Below, one piece after another: positions 45,309-55,524 of a stretch of 64,000 bases of DNA. The position numbers and the translations under genes are program-made. Origin of the DNA: Clostridium sp. (GTDB lineage Bacteria; Bacillota; Clostridia; Clostridiales; Clostridiaceae). The stretch is taken from positions 186,001 to 250,000 of the forward strand of contig NZ_JAKVOI010000001.1 in NCBI RefSeq assembly GCF_022482905.1, in the 5' to 3' direction. Numbering within the stretch: position 1 is the first letter of the stretch; each line of letters begins with the position of its first letter. The notes beneath the pieces were generated by a model. The model saw only the letters and a program-made list of their open reading frames with translations, was not told where the DNA came from and did no database searches.

Positions 45309-45905
45309 TTGTATGAATATATAATTGGAATATACAGGGGAATAAACAGAGACTATATAATAGTGGAAAACAATGGAATAGGATACAGGATAAATACATC
45401 CGGCAGCACCATTGCCAACCTTCCTAAAATAGGTGACGATATAATGGTATATGTAATGCAAATAGTCAGGGAGGATTTTATTGGACTATATGGATTCCTA
45501 ACAAAAGAAGAACTTTCAATGTTCAACCTACTTTTGGGAGTAAATGGAATAGGAGCCAGGGCGGCTCTGTCACTTCTTTCCATAACCAGTGTAAATAATT
45601 TAAAATATTCTATAGTCATAGGTGACGAGAAAACTATAATCAGGGCTCCGGGTGTGGGCAAGAAAACCGCTCAGAGAATTATACTGGAGTTAAAAGATAA
45701 AATGGACTCAAAAGAGATAGATGGAAGAGATGGATATTCGACCTTTGAAAAAGAAAACTCTGAGAATAATATTTCAGAGGCACTTGAGGCACTTGTTTCA
45801 CTTGGATATTCCGAGAAGGAGGCATCCAGGGCACTTCATTCGATAGACAGGAATAGTTCGGTGGAGGATATAATAAAAGAGGCTCTTAAATTTTTAATGG
45901 GTTAG
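45309..45905 (+). CDS. ruvA: Holliday junction branch-migration complex subunit RuvA
   Basis: 198 residues from TTG 45309 (AGGGGGA upstream). N-terminal OB-fold (MYEYIIGIYRGINRDYIIVENNGIGYRI), two helix-hairpin-helix motifs (LLGVNGIGARAALSLL, IIRAPGVGKKTAQRIILELKDK) and a C-terminal RuvB-binding domain. It grips the four-way junction and loads RuvB. ruvB follows after 15 nt. No ruvC gene lies in this cluster. Confidence 0.97.
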   Translation: MYEYIIGIYRGINRDYIIVENNGIGYRINTSGSTIANLPKIGDDIMVYVMQIVREDFIGLYGFLTKEELSMFNLLLGVNGIGARAALSLLSITSVNNLKYSIVIGDEKTIIRAPGVGKKTAQRIILELKDKMDSKEIDGRDGYSTFEKENSENNISEALEALVSLGYSEKEASRALHSIDRNSSVEDIIKEALKFLMG

Positions 45906-45920
45906 GTTAGGTGAGGATAT

Positions 45921-46916
45921 ATGGAAAATAGAATTGTTACACCTTCTGCTTTAGAGGGGGAAAATGAATATAGTTTAAGACCTAAAAAACTCAAAGAATA
46001 TATAGGACAAGAAAATGTAAAGGACAAATTAAAAATATTCATACAGGCAGCGCAAAATAGGAAGGAAGCATTGGATCATGTCCTGATCTATGGACCACCG
46101 GGACTAGGAAAGACAACACTTGCCAATATAATAGCAAATGAAATGGGCGGTAATCTGAAAGTTACATCAGGACCGGCCATAGAAAGGGCGGGGGATCTGG
46201 CAGCCATACTTACCAATCTCAATGATATGGATGTGCTGTTTATAGATGAAATACACAGATTGAACAGGAGCGTGGAGGAAATATTATATCCGGCTATGGA
46301 GGATTATGCTATTGACATAGTAATAGGCAAAGGGGCTTCATCCAGATCCATAAGGTTGGATCTGTCAAGTTTTACCCTGATAGGAGCAACTACAAGGGTT
46401 GGCCTTCTTACATCCCCGCTCAGGGACAGATTTGGTATGCTGTGTCCAATGCAGTTCTATAGTGAGAGTGAACTAAGCGAAATTATACTGAGATCTGCAG
46501 ATATACTCAATGTTAAAATAGATATGGAAGCAGCAAGAGAGATAGGGAGGAGATCCAGGGGTACACCGCGAATTGCTAACAGGCTGCTGAAAAGAGTAAG
46601 GGATTATTCCGAAGTAAAGGGAAATGGAATTGTAGATCTTGATACAAGCAAGGCGGCTCTTCAACTTCTTGAAGTTGACAGTGAAGGGTTTGACAGTATA
46701 GATAATAAAATACTTACTGCAATAATAGACAACTTTCAGGGAGGTCCTGTAGGATTGGAAACTCTTGCGTATTTCATAGGAGAAGAATTGGATACTATAG
46801 AAGATGTATACGAACCATATCTGCTTCAAAAAGGATTTATAATAAGAACTCCAAGGGGAAGAATGGCATCGGACAGCGCCTATGAACATCTGCATAGATC
46901 AAGAAATAGAATTTAG
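45921..46916 (+). CDS. ruvB: Holliday junction DNA helicase RuvB
   Basis: 331 residues. AAA+ motor with Walker [10 protein letters not shown], Walker B FIDEIHRL, sensor and arginine finger region ([16 protein letters not shown]) and a C-terminal winged helix ([13 protein letters not shown]). It drives branch migration as a hexamer on RuvA. Start ATG 45921 behind GGTGAGG. Confidence 0.98.
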   Translation: MENRIVTPSALEGENEYSLRPKKLKEYIGQENVKDKLKIFIQAAQNRKEALDHVLIYGPPGLGKTTLANIIANEMGGNLKVTSGPAIERAGDLAAILTNLNDMDVLFIDEIHRLNRSVEEILYPAMEDYAIDIVIGKGASSRSIRLDLSSFTLIGATTRVGLLTSPLRDRFGMLCPMQFYSESELSEIILRSADILNVKIDMEAAREIGRRSRGTPRIANRLLKRVRDYSEVKGNGIVDLDTSKAALQLLEVDSEGFDSIDNKILTAIIDNFQGGPVGLETLAYFIGEELDTIEDVYEPYLLQKGFIIRTPRGRMASDSAYEHLHRSRNRI

Positions 46917-46957
46917 CATATAGAATTTTATGAACTTAATGAAACGGAGTGAACCAA

Positions 46958-47983
46958 TTGAAAATTACAGATTTTGATTTTTATCTCCCTCAGGAGTTGA
47001 TTGCACAGCATCCTCTGAAACAGAGAGACGAAGCCAGACTTATGGTTCTTGATAAAGAAAATGGAAAAGTTGAACATAAGCTGTTTAGGGAAATAATAGA
47101 TTATCTAAATCCGGGTGATTGTCTTGTATTAAATGATACAAGGGTACTTCCGGCAAGATTGATAGGAACAAAAAGAGATACAGGTGGAAAGATGGAAATA
47201 CTCCTCTTGAAGAGAACAGGGGATGATACCTGGGAAACTCTGGTCAAACCCGGCAAGAGGGCCAGAGTCGGAAGCAGATTCGATTTCGGGAATGGTGAAT
47301 TGAAAGCTGAGGTATGCGAAATCAAGGAAGATGGAAACAGAATAGTCAAGTTTGAATATGAGGGCATATTCGAGGAAGTACTGGACAGGCTTGGACAGAT
47401 GCCGCTTCCACCATACATAAAGGAGAAACTTGAAGACAAGGAGATGTACCAGACGGTATATTCAAGGGAAGAAGGATCGGCGGCAGCACCTACGGCAGGA
47501 CTCCACTTTACAAAAGAGCTTCTCCGCGGGATAGAGGAGAAGGGAGTTGTAATTGCCTTTCTGACCCTTCATGTTGGACTTGGAACTTTTAGACCCGTCA
47601 AGGTTGAAAATATAGAAGATCATGATATGCATTCCGAATATTATTGTATTACAGAGGATACTGCAGACAAGATAAACACTGCAAGGCAAAATGGCCACAG
47701 CATAGTTGCAGTTGGAACTACATCATGCAGGACACTGGAAACTGTCGGGGATGAAAATGGAATGGTCAGGGAGCAGTCCGGCTGGACTGATATATTCATA
47801 TATCCGGGATACAGGTATAAGGTTGTGGATAAACTTATAACGAACTTCCATCTTCCTGAATCCACGCTGATAATGCTTGTAAGTGCATTGTGTGGCAGGG
47901 AGAAGATATTGAATGCATATAAAATTGCCGTTGATGAAAAGTACAGATTTTTCAGTTTTGGAGATGCCATGTTCATAAAATAG
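46958..47983 (+). CDS. queA: tRNA preQ1(34) S-adenosylmethionine ribosyltransferase-isomerase QueA
   Basis: 341 residues from TTG 46958 (ACGGAG 8 nt upstream), exactly the family length; GTG 46949 overlaps the SD. Conserved parts: [56 protein letters not shown]. It transfers the ribosyl part of SAM to preQ1 in tRNA wobble position 34 to form epoxyqueuosine. tgt follows after 12 nt. Confidence 0.97.
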   Translation: MKITDFDFYLPQELIAQHPLKQRDEARLMVLDKENGKVEHKLFREIIDYLNPGDCLVLNDTRVLPARLIGTKRDTGGKMEILLLKRTGDDTWETLVKPGKRARVGSRFDFGNGELKAEVCEIKEDGNRIVKFEYEGIFEEVLDRLGQMPLPPYIKEKLEDKEMYQTVYSREEGSAAAPTAGLHFTKELLRGIEEKGVVIAFLTLHVGLGTFRPVKVENIEDHDMHSEYYCITEDTADKINTARQNGHSIVAVGTTSCRTLETVGDENGMVREQSGWTDIFIYPGYRYKVVDKLITNFHLPESTLIMLVSALCGREKILNAYKIAVDEKYRFFSFGDAMFIK

Positions 47984-49126
<1,143 letters not shown>

Positions 49127-49138
49127 GGAGGTATATGT

Positions 49139-49438
49139 GTGCAAAGTTTAGGAGCATTGTGGCCAATTATAATTGTGGTTATAGTTTGCTATCTTTTCAT
49201 GTTTTTACCGGAAAGTAAAAGAAGAAAAAAGTATAATACCATGCTTAGCAATCTTAAGGTAAATGACGAGATACTTACAAAGGGAGGTATAATTGGAAAA
49301 GTTACCAACATACAGGAAAAAGAGATTACAATCCAGACAGGACCTGACAGAGTTAAATTGAAACTCAGCAAGTCAGGTATACTGAGTGTCCTGTCTAGTA
49401 GAGATAGTCAGGAAGTTTCCCAAAAAGAAGATAAATAA
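49139..49438 (+). CDS. yajC: preprotein translocase subunit YajC
   Basis: 99 residues from GTG 49139 (AAGGAGG). One N-terminal membrane segment (about 7-22) and the LKVNDEILTKGGIIGKVTNIQEKEITIQTGPD core. It associates with SecDF in protein export. The order tgt-yajC is widely conserved, with secD/secF a few genes further on here. Confidence 0.94.
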   Translation: MQSLGALWPIIIVVIVCYLFMFLPESKRRKKYNTMLSNLKVNDEILTKGGIIGKVTNIQEKEITIQTGPDRVKLKLSKSGILSVLSSRDSQEVSQKEDK

Positions 49439-49496
49439 TTATGGAATAAAGCATCTTCTGTCTACATAGATACTATTAGATGGGAGGTGTTTTAAT

Positions 49497-49865
49497 TTGG
49501 AAAAATACAATGATTATATTCCAGCTGCAGAAGGTGTGCTTAGAAGCTTTATAATTACAGTACTTATGTTGTTGATATTTGCTGTAATCATGACTTTTGT
49601 AGAGGTAGATGAATACATGAGTTCTATTTTCTATATTGTCACCACTATTTTGAGTATAATGTATGGAGCAATATATGCCTCACAGAAAATAAGAAAAAAA
49701 GGGTGGTTTATAGGAATAGTAGTTGCACTTTTATATGTACTTATACTTTATGTAGTTTCTGTAATTTCAGGAAATTCTGCTGTTATTGGATACGATGGTA
49801 TAAAAAGATTTGTACTCGCACTTTTAGTTGGAAGCATATCTGGTATGATAGGAGTAAACATGTAG
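49497..49865 (+). CDS. TIGR04086 family membrane protein
   Basis: 122 residues, TTG 49497 behind GGGAGGTG. Four hydrophobic segments fill the protein. TIGR04086 is a clostridial family of unknown function usually found next to the SCIFF peptide gene, which is the case here (80 nt downstream). A role in export or membrane handling of the peptide is possible but unshown. Confidence 0.82.
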   Translation: MEKYNDYIPAAEGVLRSFIITVLMLLIFAVIMTFVEVDEYMSSIFYIVTTILSIMYGAIYASQKIRKKGWFIGIVVALLYVLILYVVSVISGNSAVIGYDGIKRFVLALLVGSISGMIGVNM

Positions 49866-49905
49866 TTCTGCCCTGGCTGCAAACTTTATTTTGATTATGA
49901 TTTAT

Positions 49906-49913
49906 GTTATAAT
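49906..49913 (+). promoter_or_regulatory. extended -10 promoter of scfA
   Basis: TG-T-TATAAT ends at 49913, 32 nt before the scfA ATG; TGn provides the extended -10. A TTTATT at 49885-49890, 17 nt upstream of TATAAT, is a poor -35. GGGGGA at 49935-49940 is the ribosome site. Confidence 0.42.
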
Positions 49914-49945
49914 CAAACAGAAATCTTTAGAAATGGGGGAAATAA

Positions 49946-50083
49946 ATGAAACATATAAAAACTTTAAATAATACCAATATAAAGGACAGCTTGAAAAAAC
50001 CAGGCTGTAAGGAATGTGCCAATTCATGCCAGTCAGCATGCAAGACTTCCTGTACAGTTGCCAATTTAGCATGTGAAAACTAG
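49946..50083 (+). CDS. scfA: SCIFF peptide precursor (six-Cys ranthipeptide)
   Basis: 45 residues: MKHIKTLNNTNIKDSLKKPG leader, then Cys21, 24, 28, 32, 36 and 43. This is the 'six cysteines in forty-five residues' family, conserved across clostridia. ScfB installs a thioether between a cysteine and the gamma-carbon of a threonine; Thr35 (KTSCT) is the likely acceptor by comparison with the family. Proposed roles include quorum-like signalling. The gene is followed by a 20-bp hairpin and then scfB. Confidence 0.97.
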   Translation: MKHIKTLNNTNIKDSLKKPGCKECANSCQSACKTSCTVANLACEN

Positions 50084-50084
50084 C

Positions 50085-50126
50085 ATAGACTTAAGGCAGT
50101 AACAGATGTTACTGCCTTAAGTCTAT
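50085..50126 (+). terminator. 20-bp hairpin between scfA and scfB
   Basis: The bases 50085-50104 pair perfectly with 50107-50126; the centre (GA) forces a loop of four or more. The U-tract is weak (TATAATTATA). It probably allows partial read-through, so that peptide is made in excess over maturase. No separate scfB promoter was seen. Confidence 0.7.
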
Positions 50127-50169
50127 ATAATTATACAATAAGAAGAAATTATTTTAGGAGGAAAGAATT

Positions 50170-51537
50170 TTGGCTGATATTCATAAGTTTGTTCAAGGTG
50201 GGAATTATTATGTAGTGGATGTTAACTCCGGGGCGGTTCATCTTGTAGATGAACTAGTATATGATATTCTGGATGAGGATAGATTGAAAAATCTGGATGA
50301 AAGTATGGAGGCACTTGGGAATAAATATAAAGAGGGAGATATCACAGAGGCATATAATGAAATTCAGTCTCTTGTGAAAAATAAAGTACTTTATTCCGAA
50401 GACCTATATGAAGATGCTGCAGCACTACATGACAATACACCTTCTTTTATAAAGGCACTTTGCCTAAATATTGCCCATGACTGCAATTTAAGGTGCAAAT
50501 ACTGTTTTGCAGATGAAGGAGAGTACAAGGGTGAAAGAAAGCTCATGTCTCCCGAAATTGGGAAAAGATCAATAGATTTTGTTATAGAAAAATCAGGACC
50601 AAGAAAGAATATAGAAGTGGATTTATTTGGCGGCGAGCCCTTGATGGCTTTTGAAACAATAAAGGAAATTGTGGAATATGCAAAGGAACAGGAAAAAGTA
50701 CATAATAAAAATATAAGATTTACGATGACTACAAATGCTACTTTGCTTAATGATGAAATAATGGAGTATCTCGATAAAAACATGGGTAATATTGTCCTCA
50801 GCATAGACGGAAGGAAGGAAGTAAATGACAGGGTAAGGGTAAGAGCTGACGGAAGCGGGTCTTTTGACTCAATACTGCCAAGGATAAAAAAGATGGTAAA
50901 AATGAGAGACAAGTCCAAGCAATATTATGCAAGAGGTACTTTTACACGGGAAAATGTTGATTTCTTTGAAGATATAAAGTTCCTTGCAGATCAGGGATTC
51001 GATGAGATATCCGTTGAACCTGTAGTGCTTCCTGAAAAGAATCCACTTTCAATTCGTGAAGAGGATCTGCCAACTATATTTGAGCAATATGATAAATTAT
51101 ATGAGGAAATGCTTTATAGAAACAAACACGGTCAGGCATTCAAGTTTTATCATTTCAACATAGATTTAAACGGGGGGCCATGTGTATATAAGAGAATATC
51201 CGGATGCGGTGCAGGACATGAGTACGTGGCAATAACTCCGGAAGGGGATATATATCCATGTCACCAGTTTGTGGGAAACAGGGACTTCAAAATGGGAAAC
51301 TTAGAAAATTTTAACAATATAAATGAATCTATAAGCGGGAAGTTTAAAAATTCACATATATACAACAAGCCGGAATGCATGAAGTGCTGGGCCAGGTTCT
51401 ACTGCAGCGGAGGATGCCAGGCAAACAATTACAACTTCAATGGCGATATAAGAACACCTTATTCACTTGGATGTAAAATGCAGAAGAAAAGAATTGAATG
51501 TGCTATTGCACTTAAGTCCAGCACCATGGAAAATTAA
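50170..51537 (+). CDS. scfB: radical SAM SCIFF peptide maturase ScfB
   Basis: 455 residues, TTG 50170 behind AGGAGGA. An N-terminal RiPP-recognition-like domain (about 1-90) holds the precursor. The radical SAM CxxxCxxC is Cys105, Cys109, Cys112 (HDCNLRCKYCFADEG), with FGGEPLMAF downstream. The SPASM domain supplies further cysteines (GCGAGHEY, YPCHQF, CMKCWARFYCSGGC) for auxiliary [4Fe-4S] clusters. It forms the Cys-Thr gamma-thioether in SCIFF. Confidence 0.96.
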   Translation: MADIHKFVQGGNYYVVDVNSGAVHLVDELVYDILDEDRLKNLDESMEALGNKYKEGDITEAYNEIQSLVKNKVLYSEDLYEDAAALHDNTPSFIKALCLNIAHDCNLRCKYCFADEGEYKGERKLMSPEIGKRSIDFVIEKSGPRKNIEVDLFGGEPLMAFETIKEIVEYAKEQEKVHNKNIRFTMTTNATLLNDEIMEYLDKNMGNIVLSIDGRKEVNDRVRVRADGSGSFDSILPRIKKMVKMRDKSKQYYARGTFTRENVDFFEDIKFLADQGFDEISVEPVVLPEKNPLSIREEDLPTIFEQYDKLYEEMLYRNKHGQAFKFYHFNIDLNGGPCVYKRISGCGAGHEYVAITPEGDIYPCHQFVGNRDFKMGNLENFNNINESISGKFKNSHIYNKPECMKCWARFYCSGGCQANNYNFNGDIRTPYSLGCKMQKKRIECAIALKSSTMEN

Positions 51538-51543
51538 AACATA

Positions 51544-51572
51544 TTGACGGCTAATTTTTTAAGTAATATAAT
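51544..51572 (+). promoter_or_regulatory. sigma-A promoter of secDF
   Basis: TTGACG (51544-51549), 17-nt spacer, TATAAT (51567-51572), immediately after scfB and 58 nt before the secD ATG. A strong match, so secDF can be expressed independently of scfAB. Confidence 0.72.
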
Positions 51573-51629
51573 TGCTAATGTATATACGTGAAATTAGAAG
51601 CAGGTGTTTATATACGAAGGAGGATAAAG

Positions 51630-52919
51630 ATGAAATCTAGGGCAAAGAAAAGCACTAGGATAAGAAGCAGCATAATTTTGCTATTATGTCTTGTTTTAAT
51701 AGGATTTTTGGCATATTCAGGTGCATATGGAGTTAATTTGGGAAGTTATAGGATTAAACCCTTTGGTGAAGTAATAAATAAGGGCCTTGATCTTCAGGGA
51801 GGTATTTCTGTTCTGGAAGAAATTCAGTCCAAGAATGTAGATCAGAAAACAGTGGATAGAACAGTGGATTTACTGTCTTTGAGGGTAAATAAACTGGGTG
51901 TAAGTGAAACGGTAGTAACAAAAGAGGGCAATAACAGGATAAGGATTGAGATACCTGGAAAGTTTGACGCCAAGGAAGTAGTGGATGGTGTTGCAAAGAC
52001 AGGTGAACTTAAGTTTGAGGGACCGGACAAGAGCACCATATTGACAGGAAAAGATGTGAAGGATGCAAGCGCATATATAAATCAACAGACTAATCAACCA
52101 TCAATAAGTCTTGAATTAAGTGATAATGGTACAAAAAAATTTGCAGATGCAACGAAAAAATATATGGGTAAAAAAATATCGATATATTTAGATGATGAAC
52201 TTCTTACAGATCCAACGGTTGATGCACATATAACTGATGGTAAAGCTGAAATAAGCGGAAGTCAGACACTTGAAGAGGCTCAAAGAAAAGCAAACCTCAT
52301 AAAGTCGGGAGCTCTTCCGGTTACTGTAAAGCCGGTGCAGGTTACAACTATAGGTGCATCCCTGGGTGCAAATGCGCTTCCACTTAGTATACTGGCAGGT
52401 AAAATTGGAATAGGACTTGTAATGATATTCATGATATTATATTACAGGCTTCCGGGACTGATTGCCGATATAGCTTTGACATTGTACATATATATAGTTC
52501 TGGCTGCATTTGTGAATGTAAATGTGACCCTGACACTTTCAGGTATAGCAGCATTTCTGCTTACCGTAGGTATGGCGGTGGATGCAAACATACTTATATT
52601 TGAGAGGACAAAGGAAGAACTTAAAAGCGGGAAATCAATAAAGGCGTCTATAAATATCGGGTTCAAAAGGGCCATGACTTCAATTCTTGATTCAAATATA
52701 ACGTCGATTATATCAGGAATGGTACTTTACAGTATAGGAACGGGAGCTGTAAAAGGTTTTGCCCTTACACTCATAATAGGTGTTGTACTCAGTATGTTTA
52801 CAGCTATAACAGTTACAAGAACTCTTATGAAGTTGGTAGCGGACATAGGCTTGTTTAGTCATAAGGCTACAATTGGAACATTTGGCGTTCATGACTTTAG
52901 AAGGGGGATAGCAAAATAA
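51630..52919 (+). CDS. secD: protein translocase subunit SecD
   Basis: 429 residues, ATG 51630 with AAGGAGG. First membrane segment at 12-35, then the compact P1 domain (DLQGGISVLEEI, VNKLGVSETVV). Five further segments carry GLVMIFMILYYRLPG, LTVGMAVDANILIFERTKEEL and the final ALTLIIGVVLSMFTAITVTR. SecDF uses proton motive force to pull proteins out of the SecYEG channel. secF begins 1 nt after the stop. Confidence 0.96.
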   Translation: MKSRAKKSTRIRSSIILLLCLVLIGFLAYSGAYGVNLGSYRIKPFGEVINKGLDLQGGISVLEEIQSKNVDQKTVDRTVDLLSLRVNKLGVSETVVTKEGNNRIRIEIPGKFDAKEVVDGVAKTGELKFEGPDKSTILTGKDVKDASAYINQQTNQPSISLELSDNGTKKFADATKKYMGKKISIYLDDELLTDPTVDAHITDGKAEISGSQTLEEAQRKANLIKSGALPVTVKPVQVTTIGASLGANALPLSILAGKIGIGLVMIFMILYYRLPGLIADIALTLYIYIVLAAFVNVNVTLTLSGIAAFLLTVGMAVDANILIFERTKEELKSGKSIKASINIGFKRAMTSILDSNITSIISGMVLYSIGTGAVKGFALTLIIGVVLSMFTAITVTRTLMKLVADIGLFSHKATIGTFGVHDFRRGIAK

Positions 52920-52920
52920 T

Positions 52921-53811
52921 ATGAATAACATATACAGGATTATAGAAAAAAGAAAAATATGGTTCACAATATCCCTTATAGTAATTGCAATAGGAATTTT
53001 CACCATGGCTACAAAAGGATTGGAGTATGGATTGGATTTTAAAGGTGGTACTGTAGTTGAGATAAATTTGGGCAAAGATTTCAACAAACATGATGTGGAT
53101 AAGATAATTCAGAAGTATTCAAATGATTTTCAGTCAAACAAGGTGAACAGCAAATCCATATCTATAAAAAGTTCCAATCTCAGCAATGATGATGTAAGCA
53201 GTATAATAAAGAGTATAAAGAAGGAGTATCCTAAAAGTACACTTACAAATCAGGAGAATATAGGAGCGTCCATAGGAAAGGAAGCCAGGATAAATGCCAT
53301 TAAGGCAGTAATTATAGCCATTGCGGCAATGTTCATATATATAGCAATAAGATTTGAATTCAGCTATGGAATGGCAGCCATTATAGGGCTTATCCACAAC
53401 ATACTCATAATGCTTTCCGTTTATGCAGTTGCAAGGGTATCCATAGATTCCAGCTTTATAGCAGCGGCACTTACAGTTATAGGTTATTCTGTGCATGATA
53501 CCATAGTAGTTTTCGATAGAATAAGGGAAAATCACAATTACATGAGAAGAGAAGATCCGGAGCTTATAGCCGATGCAAGTGTGACACAGACTCTTGCCAG
53601 ATCAATAAATACAGTTGTTACAGTTATTATAACCCTGACTTCTGTCTATATACTCGTACCTTCGGTTAGAAATTTTTCAGAACCTATACTTGTTGGAATT
53701 GTTTCAGGATGCTATTCTTCCATATGCATAGCAAGTCCATGCTGGGTACTTATAAAAAGGTACATGACTAAAAGAAAAAAATTGAAAACTGCTGTCGACA
53801 AAGCAAATTAG
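52921..53811 (+). CDS. secF: protein translocase subunit SecF
   Basis: 296 residues. Family segments LDFKGGTVVEI, IYIAIRFEFSYGMAAIIGLIHNILIML and VIGYSVHDTIVVFDRIREN, with six membrane spans. It pairs with SecD. No own ribosome site stands clear of the secD end, so translation is probably coupled. A strong terminator follows. Confidence 0.96.
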   Translation: MNNIYRIIEKRKIWFTISLIVIAIGIFTMATKGLEYGLDFKGGTVVEINLGKDFNKHDVDKIIQKYSNDFQSNKVNSKSISIKSSNLSNDDVSSIIKSIKKEYPKSTLTNQENIGASIGKEARINAIKAVIIAIAAMFIYIAIRFEFSYGMAAIIGLIHNILIMLSVYAVARVSIDSSFIAAALTVIGYSVHDTIVVFDRIRENHNYMRREDPELIADASVTQTLARSINTVVTVIITLTSVYILVPSVRNFSEPILVGIVSGCYSSICIASPCWVLIKRYMTKRKKLKTAVDKAN

Positions 53812-53846
53812 CTGTTAAAATATCTTTTCATATGTTAGAATAAAAG

Positions 53847-53878
53847 ATCCAGAGTATATTGAAACTCTGGATTTTTTT
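53847..53878 (+). terminator. terminator after secF
   Basis: ATCCAGAGT (53847-53855) pairs with ACTCTGGAT (53864-53872) and runs into seven T (53872-53878). It separates secDF from the RecJ-like gene. Confidence 0.87.
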
Positions 53879-53905
53879 ATTGTACCAGATCTGCCCATAC
53901 TGTAT

Positions 53906-53934
53906 TTGTAAAAACCAGCAATATAATTTATAAT
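53906..53934 (+). promoter_or_regulatory. sigma-A promoter of the RecJ-like gene
   Basis: TTGTAA (53906-53911), 17-nt spacer, TATAAT (53929-53934), 35 nt before ATG 53969. It shows that this divergent gene keeps its own expression signals. Confidence 0.6.
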
Positions 53935-53968
53935 AGAGTTGCTTTTGATAAATTTGGAGGATTTTATT

Positions 53969-54826
53969 ATGGAGATACGACAATATAATACTAATAGTTT
54001 CAATTTTTTGGGTTTGGAAGATCCCTTCCTTTTAAGGAATATGGGTAAGGCTTTAAAGAGAATAATTAAAGCGGTAAATGACAGAGAAAAGATTGTTGTA
54101 TATGGAAACTGCGATCTGGACGGGGTAACGGCTGTGTCGCTGCTGTTTCTTGTATTGAAATATCTGAATGCAGATGTGGAGTATTTCATCTCTGATGATA
54201 TGAATGACAAGTTTAATATAAATTCTAGAATAATAAGGAATCATATAAAATTTTTGGGTGCAGAACTTATGATAACAACTGGATGCGGAAGCAAGTCCAT
54301 ATCACAGGTTGAATTGTGCAGGAGACTCGGTATAGATGTGATAATAACGGATTATCACTGCTGTTCCGATGTTTTACCTGAAGCTATTATTATAAATCCA
54401 AATCAAAAGTACTGTGAATATCCATTTAAGGATCTGACGGCAGTAGGGATGGCCTTCAAACTTTCACAGGCCATATCAATGTATTATCAGATGACCTGTA
54501 TAAATAAATACCTCGATTTGGTTGTGCTGGGAACGCTTTCCAAGGGAATTCATGTGTCTGGAGAAAATAGGGAAATGGTGGATCAGGGAGTGTATCAACT
54601 AATGTATACAAATAATTATGGATTTAAAGCTCTGCTGAAGGTCCACAATATAAAAAAGATAAACAGAGAGAGCATATTCAAACTTTCAAATAGCATGACT
54701 CCCTCGGCAAATAAGAGCAACAGATATATAGACAATGCGAGAATAGCTGTAGAACTTTTTACAACTGAAAACATGGATAGGGCAGAGCAAATAGCCAAAT
54801 ACTTGAAAAATGAGATCTTGGAATAG
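53969..54826 (+). CDS. RecJ-like DHH-family protein with degenerate metal-binding motifs
   Basis: 285 residues, ATG 53969 (TGGAGG 8 nt upstream). The segment VVYGNCDLDGVTA matches RecJ motif I, VIITDYHCCSDVLPEAIIINP matches motif III, and YPFKDLTAVGMAFKLSQAI matches the following conserved stretch. But the first Asp of motif I is Asn47, the motif II Asp is Gly105 (TTGCG), and DHH reads Asp128-Tyr-His. The DHHA1 and OB domains of RecJ (about 560 residues or more) are missing. Position between secF and apt is where clostridial recJ usually lies. It is probably not an exonuclease. A binding or regulatory role, or slow decay, is inferred. Confidence 0.8.
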   Translation: MEIRQYNTNSFNFLGLEDPFLLRNMGKALKRIIKAVNDREKIVVYGNCDLDGVTAVSLLFLVLKYLNADVEYFISDDMNDKFNINSRIIRNHIKFLGAELMITTGCGSKSISQVELCRRLGIDVIITDYHCCSDVLPEAIIINPNQKYCEYPFKDLTAVGMAFKLSQAISMYYQMTCINKYLDLVVLGTLSKGIHVSGENREMVDQGVYQLMYTNNYGFKALLKVHNIKKINRESIFKLSNSMTPSANKSNRYIDNARIAVELFTTENMDRAEQIAKYLKNEILE

Positions 54827-54896
54827 TAATTTTTTGGCGGTTGTGATATTATAATATAATGAATTTTATAAAATGGGCTTTAGGGGGTATGGATTA

Positions 54897-55415
54897 GTGG
54901 ACTTGAAGGATAAGATAAGGGTAATAGATGGATTTCCAAAGGCGGGTATAAGTTTTAAAGATGTTACTACAATTCTTAAAGATAAAAAAGCCTTTAAATG
55001 CAGCGTGGATAAAATAGCAGAGCATTTAAAAAGCAAAAATATTGACATAATTGTGGGACCGGAGGCAAGAGGTTTTTTGTTTGGAGCTCCAATAGCATAT
55101 GCCATAGGAGCTGGTTTTGTACCTGTAAGGAAGGTCGGCAAACTTCCCTGTGAGACAGTAAAGACAACCTATGATCTGGAATACGGAAGTGATGAATTGG
55201 AAATGCATAAAGATGCAATTTCTCCAGGACAGAGAGTTGCACTGGTAGATGATCTGCTTGCAACGGGAGGAACTATGGCTTCCGTTGCAAGGTTGGTGGA
55301 AAAACTTGGAGGAGAGATAGTATCCATTGATTTTGTCATAGAACTGACAGATCTGGGGGGAAGAGAACGACTTGAACAATATGATGCTTTCTCACTGGTC
55401 AAGTATAATATATAA
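54897..55415 (+). CDS. apt: adenine phosphoribosyltransferase
   Basis: 172 residues from GTG 54897 (AGGGGG 9 nt upstream), the usual family length; an upstream in-frame ATG at 54873 would add 8 residues before the SD. PRPP-binding motif [13 protein letters not shown], with [26 protein letters not shown] for adenine. It salvages adenine to AMP. It lies directly upstream of relA, a common linkage of purine and (p)ppGpp metabolism. Confidence 0.96.
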   Translation: MDLKDKIRVIDGFPKAGISFKDVTTILKDKKAFKCSVDKIAEHLKSKNIDIIVGPEARGFLFGAPIAYAIGAGFVPVRKVGKLPCETVKTTYDLEYGSDELEMHKDAISPGQRVALVDDLLATGGTMASVARLVEKLGGEIVSIDFVIELTDLGGRERLEQYDAFSLVKYNI

Positions 55416-55436
55416 TTTATTGGATATAAGTTTAAA

Positions 55437-55465
55437 TTGAAAGTTTATTCCGTATATAATATAAT
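55437..55465 (+). promoter_or_regulatory. sigma-A promoter of relA
   Basis: TTGAAA (55437-55442), 17-nt spacer, TATAAT (55460-55465). Transcription should begin near 55472. The first transcribed bases run into an 11-bp hairpin (AATGGCTGGTT 55479-55489, AACCAGCCATT 55495-55505), followed by the SD TAGGGAG. Confidence 0.7.
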
Positions 55466-55524
55466 ATTAGTAAAAAATAATGGCTGGTTCGATAAACCAG
55501 CCATTGATTTTAGGGAGTATGAGT

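Noticed and set aside
55480-55524. ATG 55480 as the relA start
   Set aside because: It lies inside the leader hairpin with no ribosome site; TAGGGAG at 55511-55517 points to ATG 55525.
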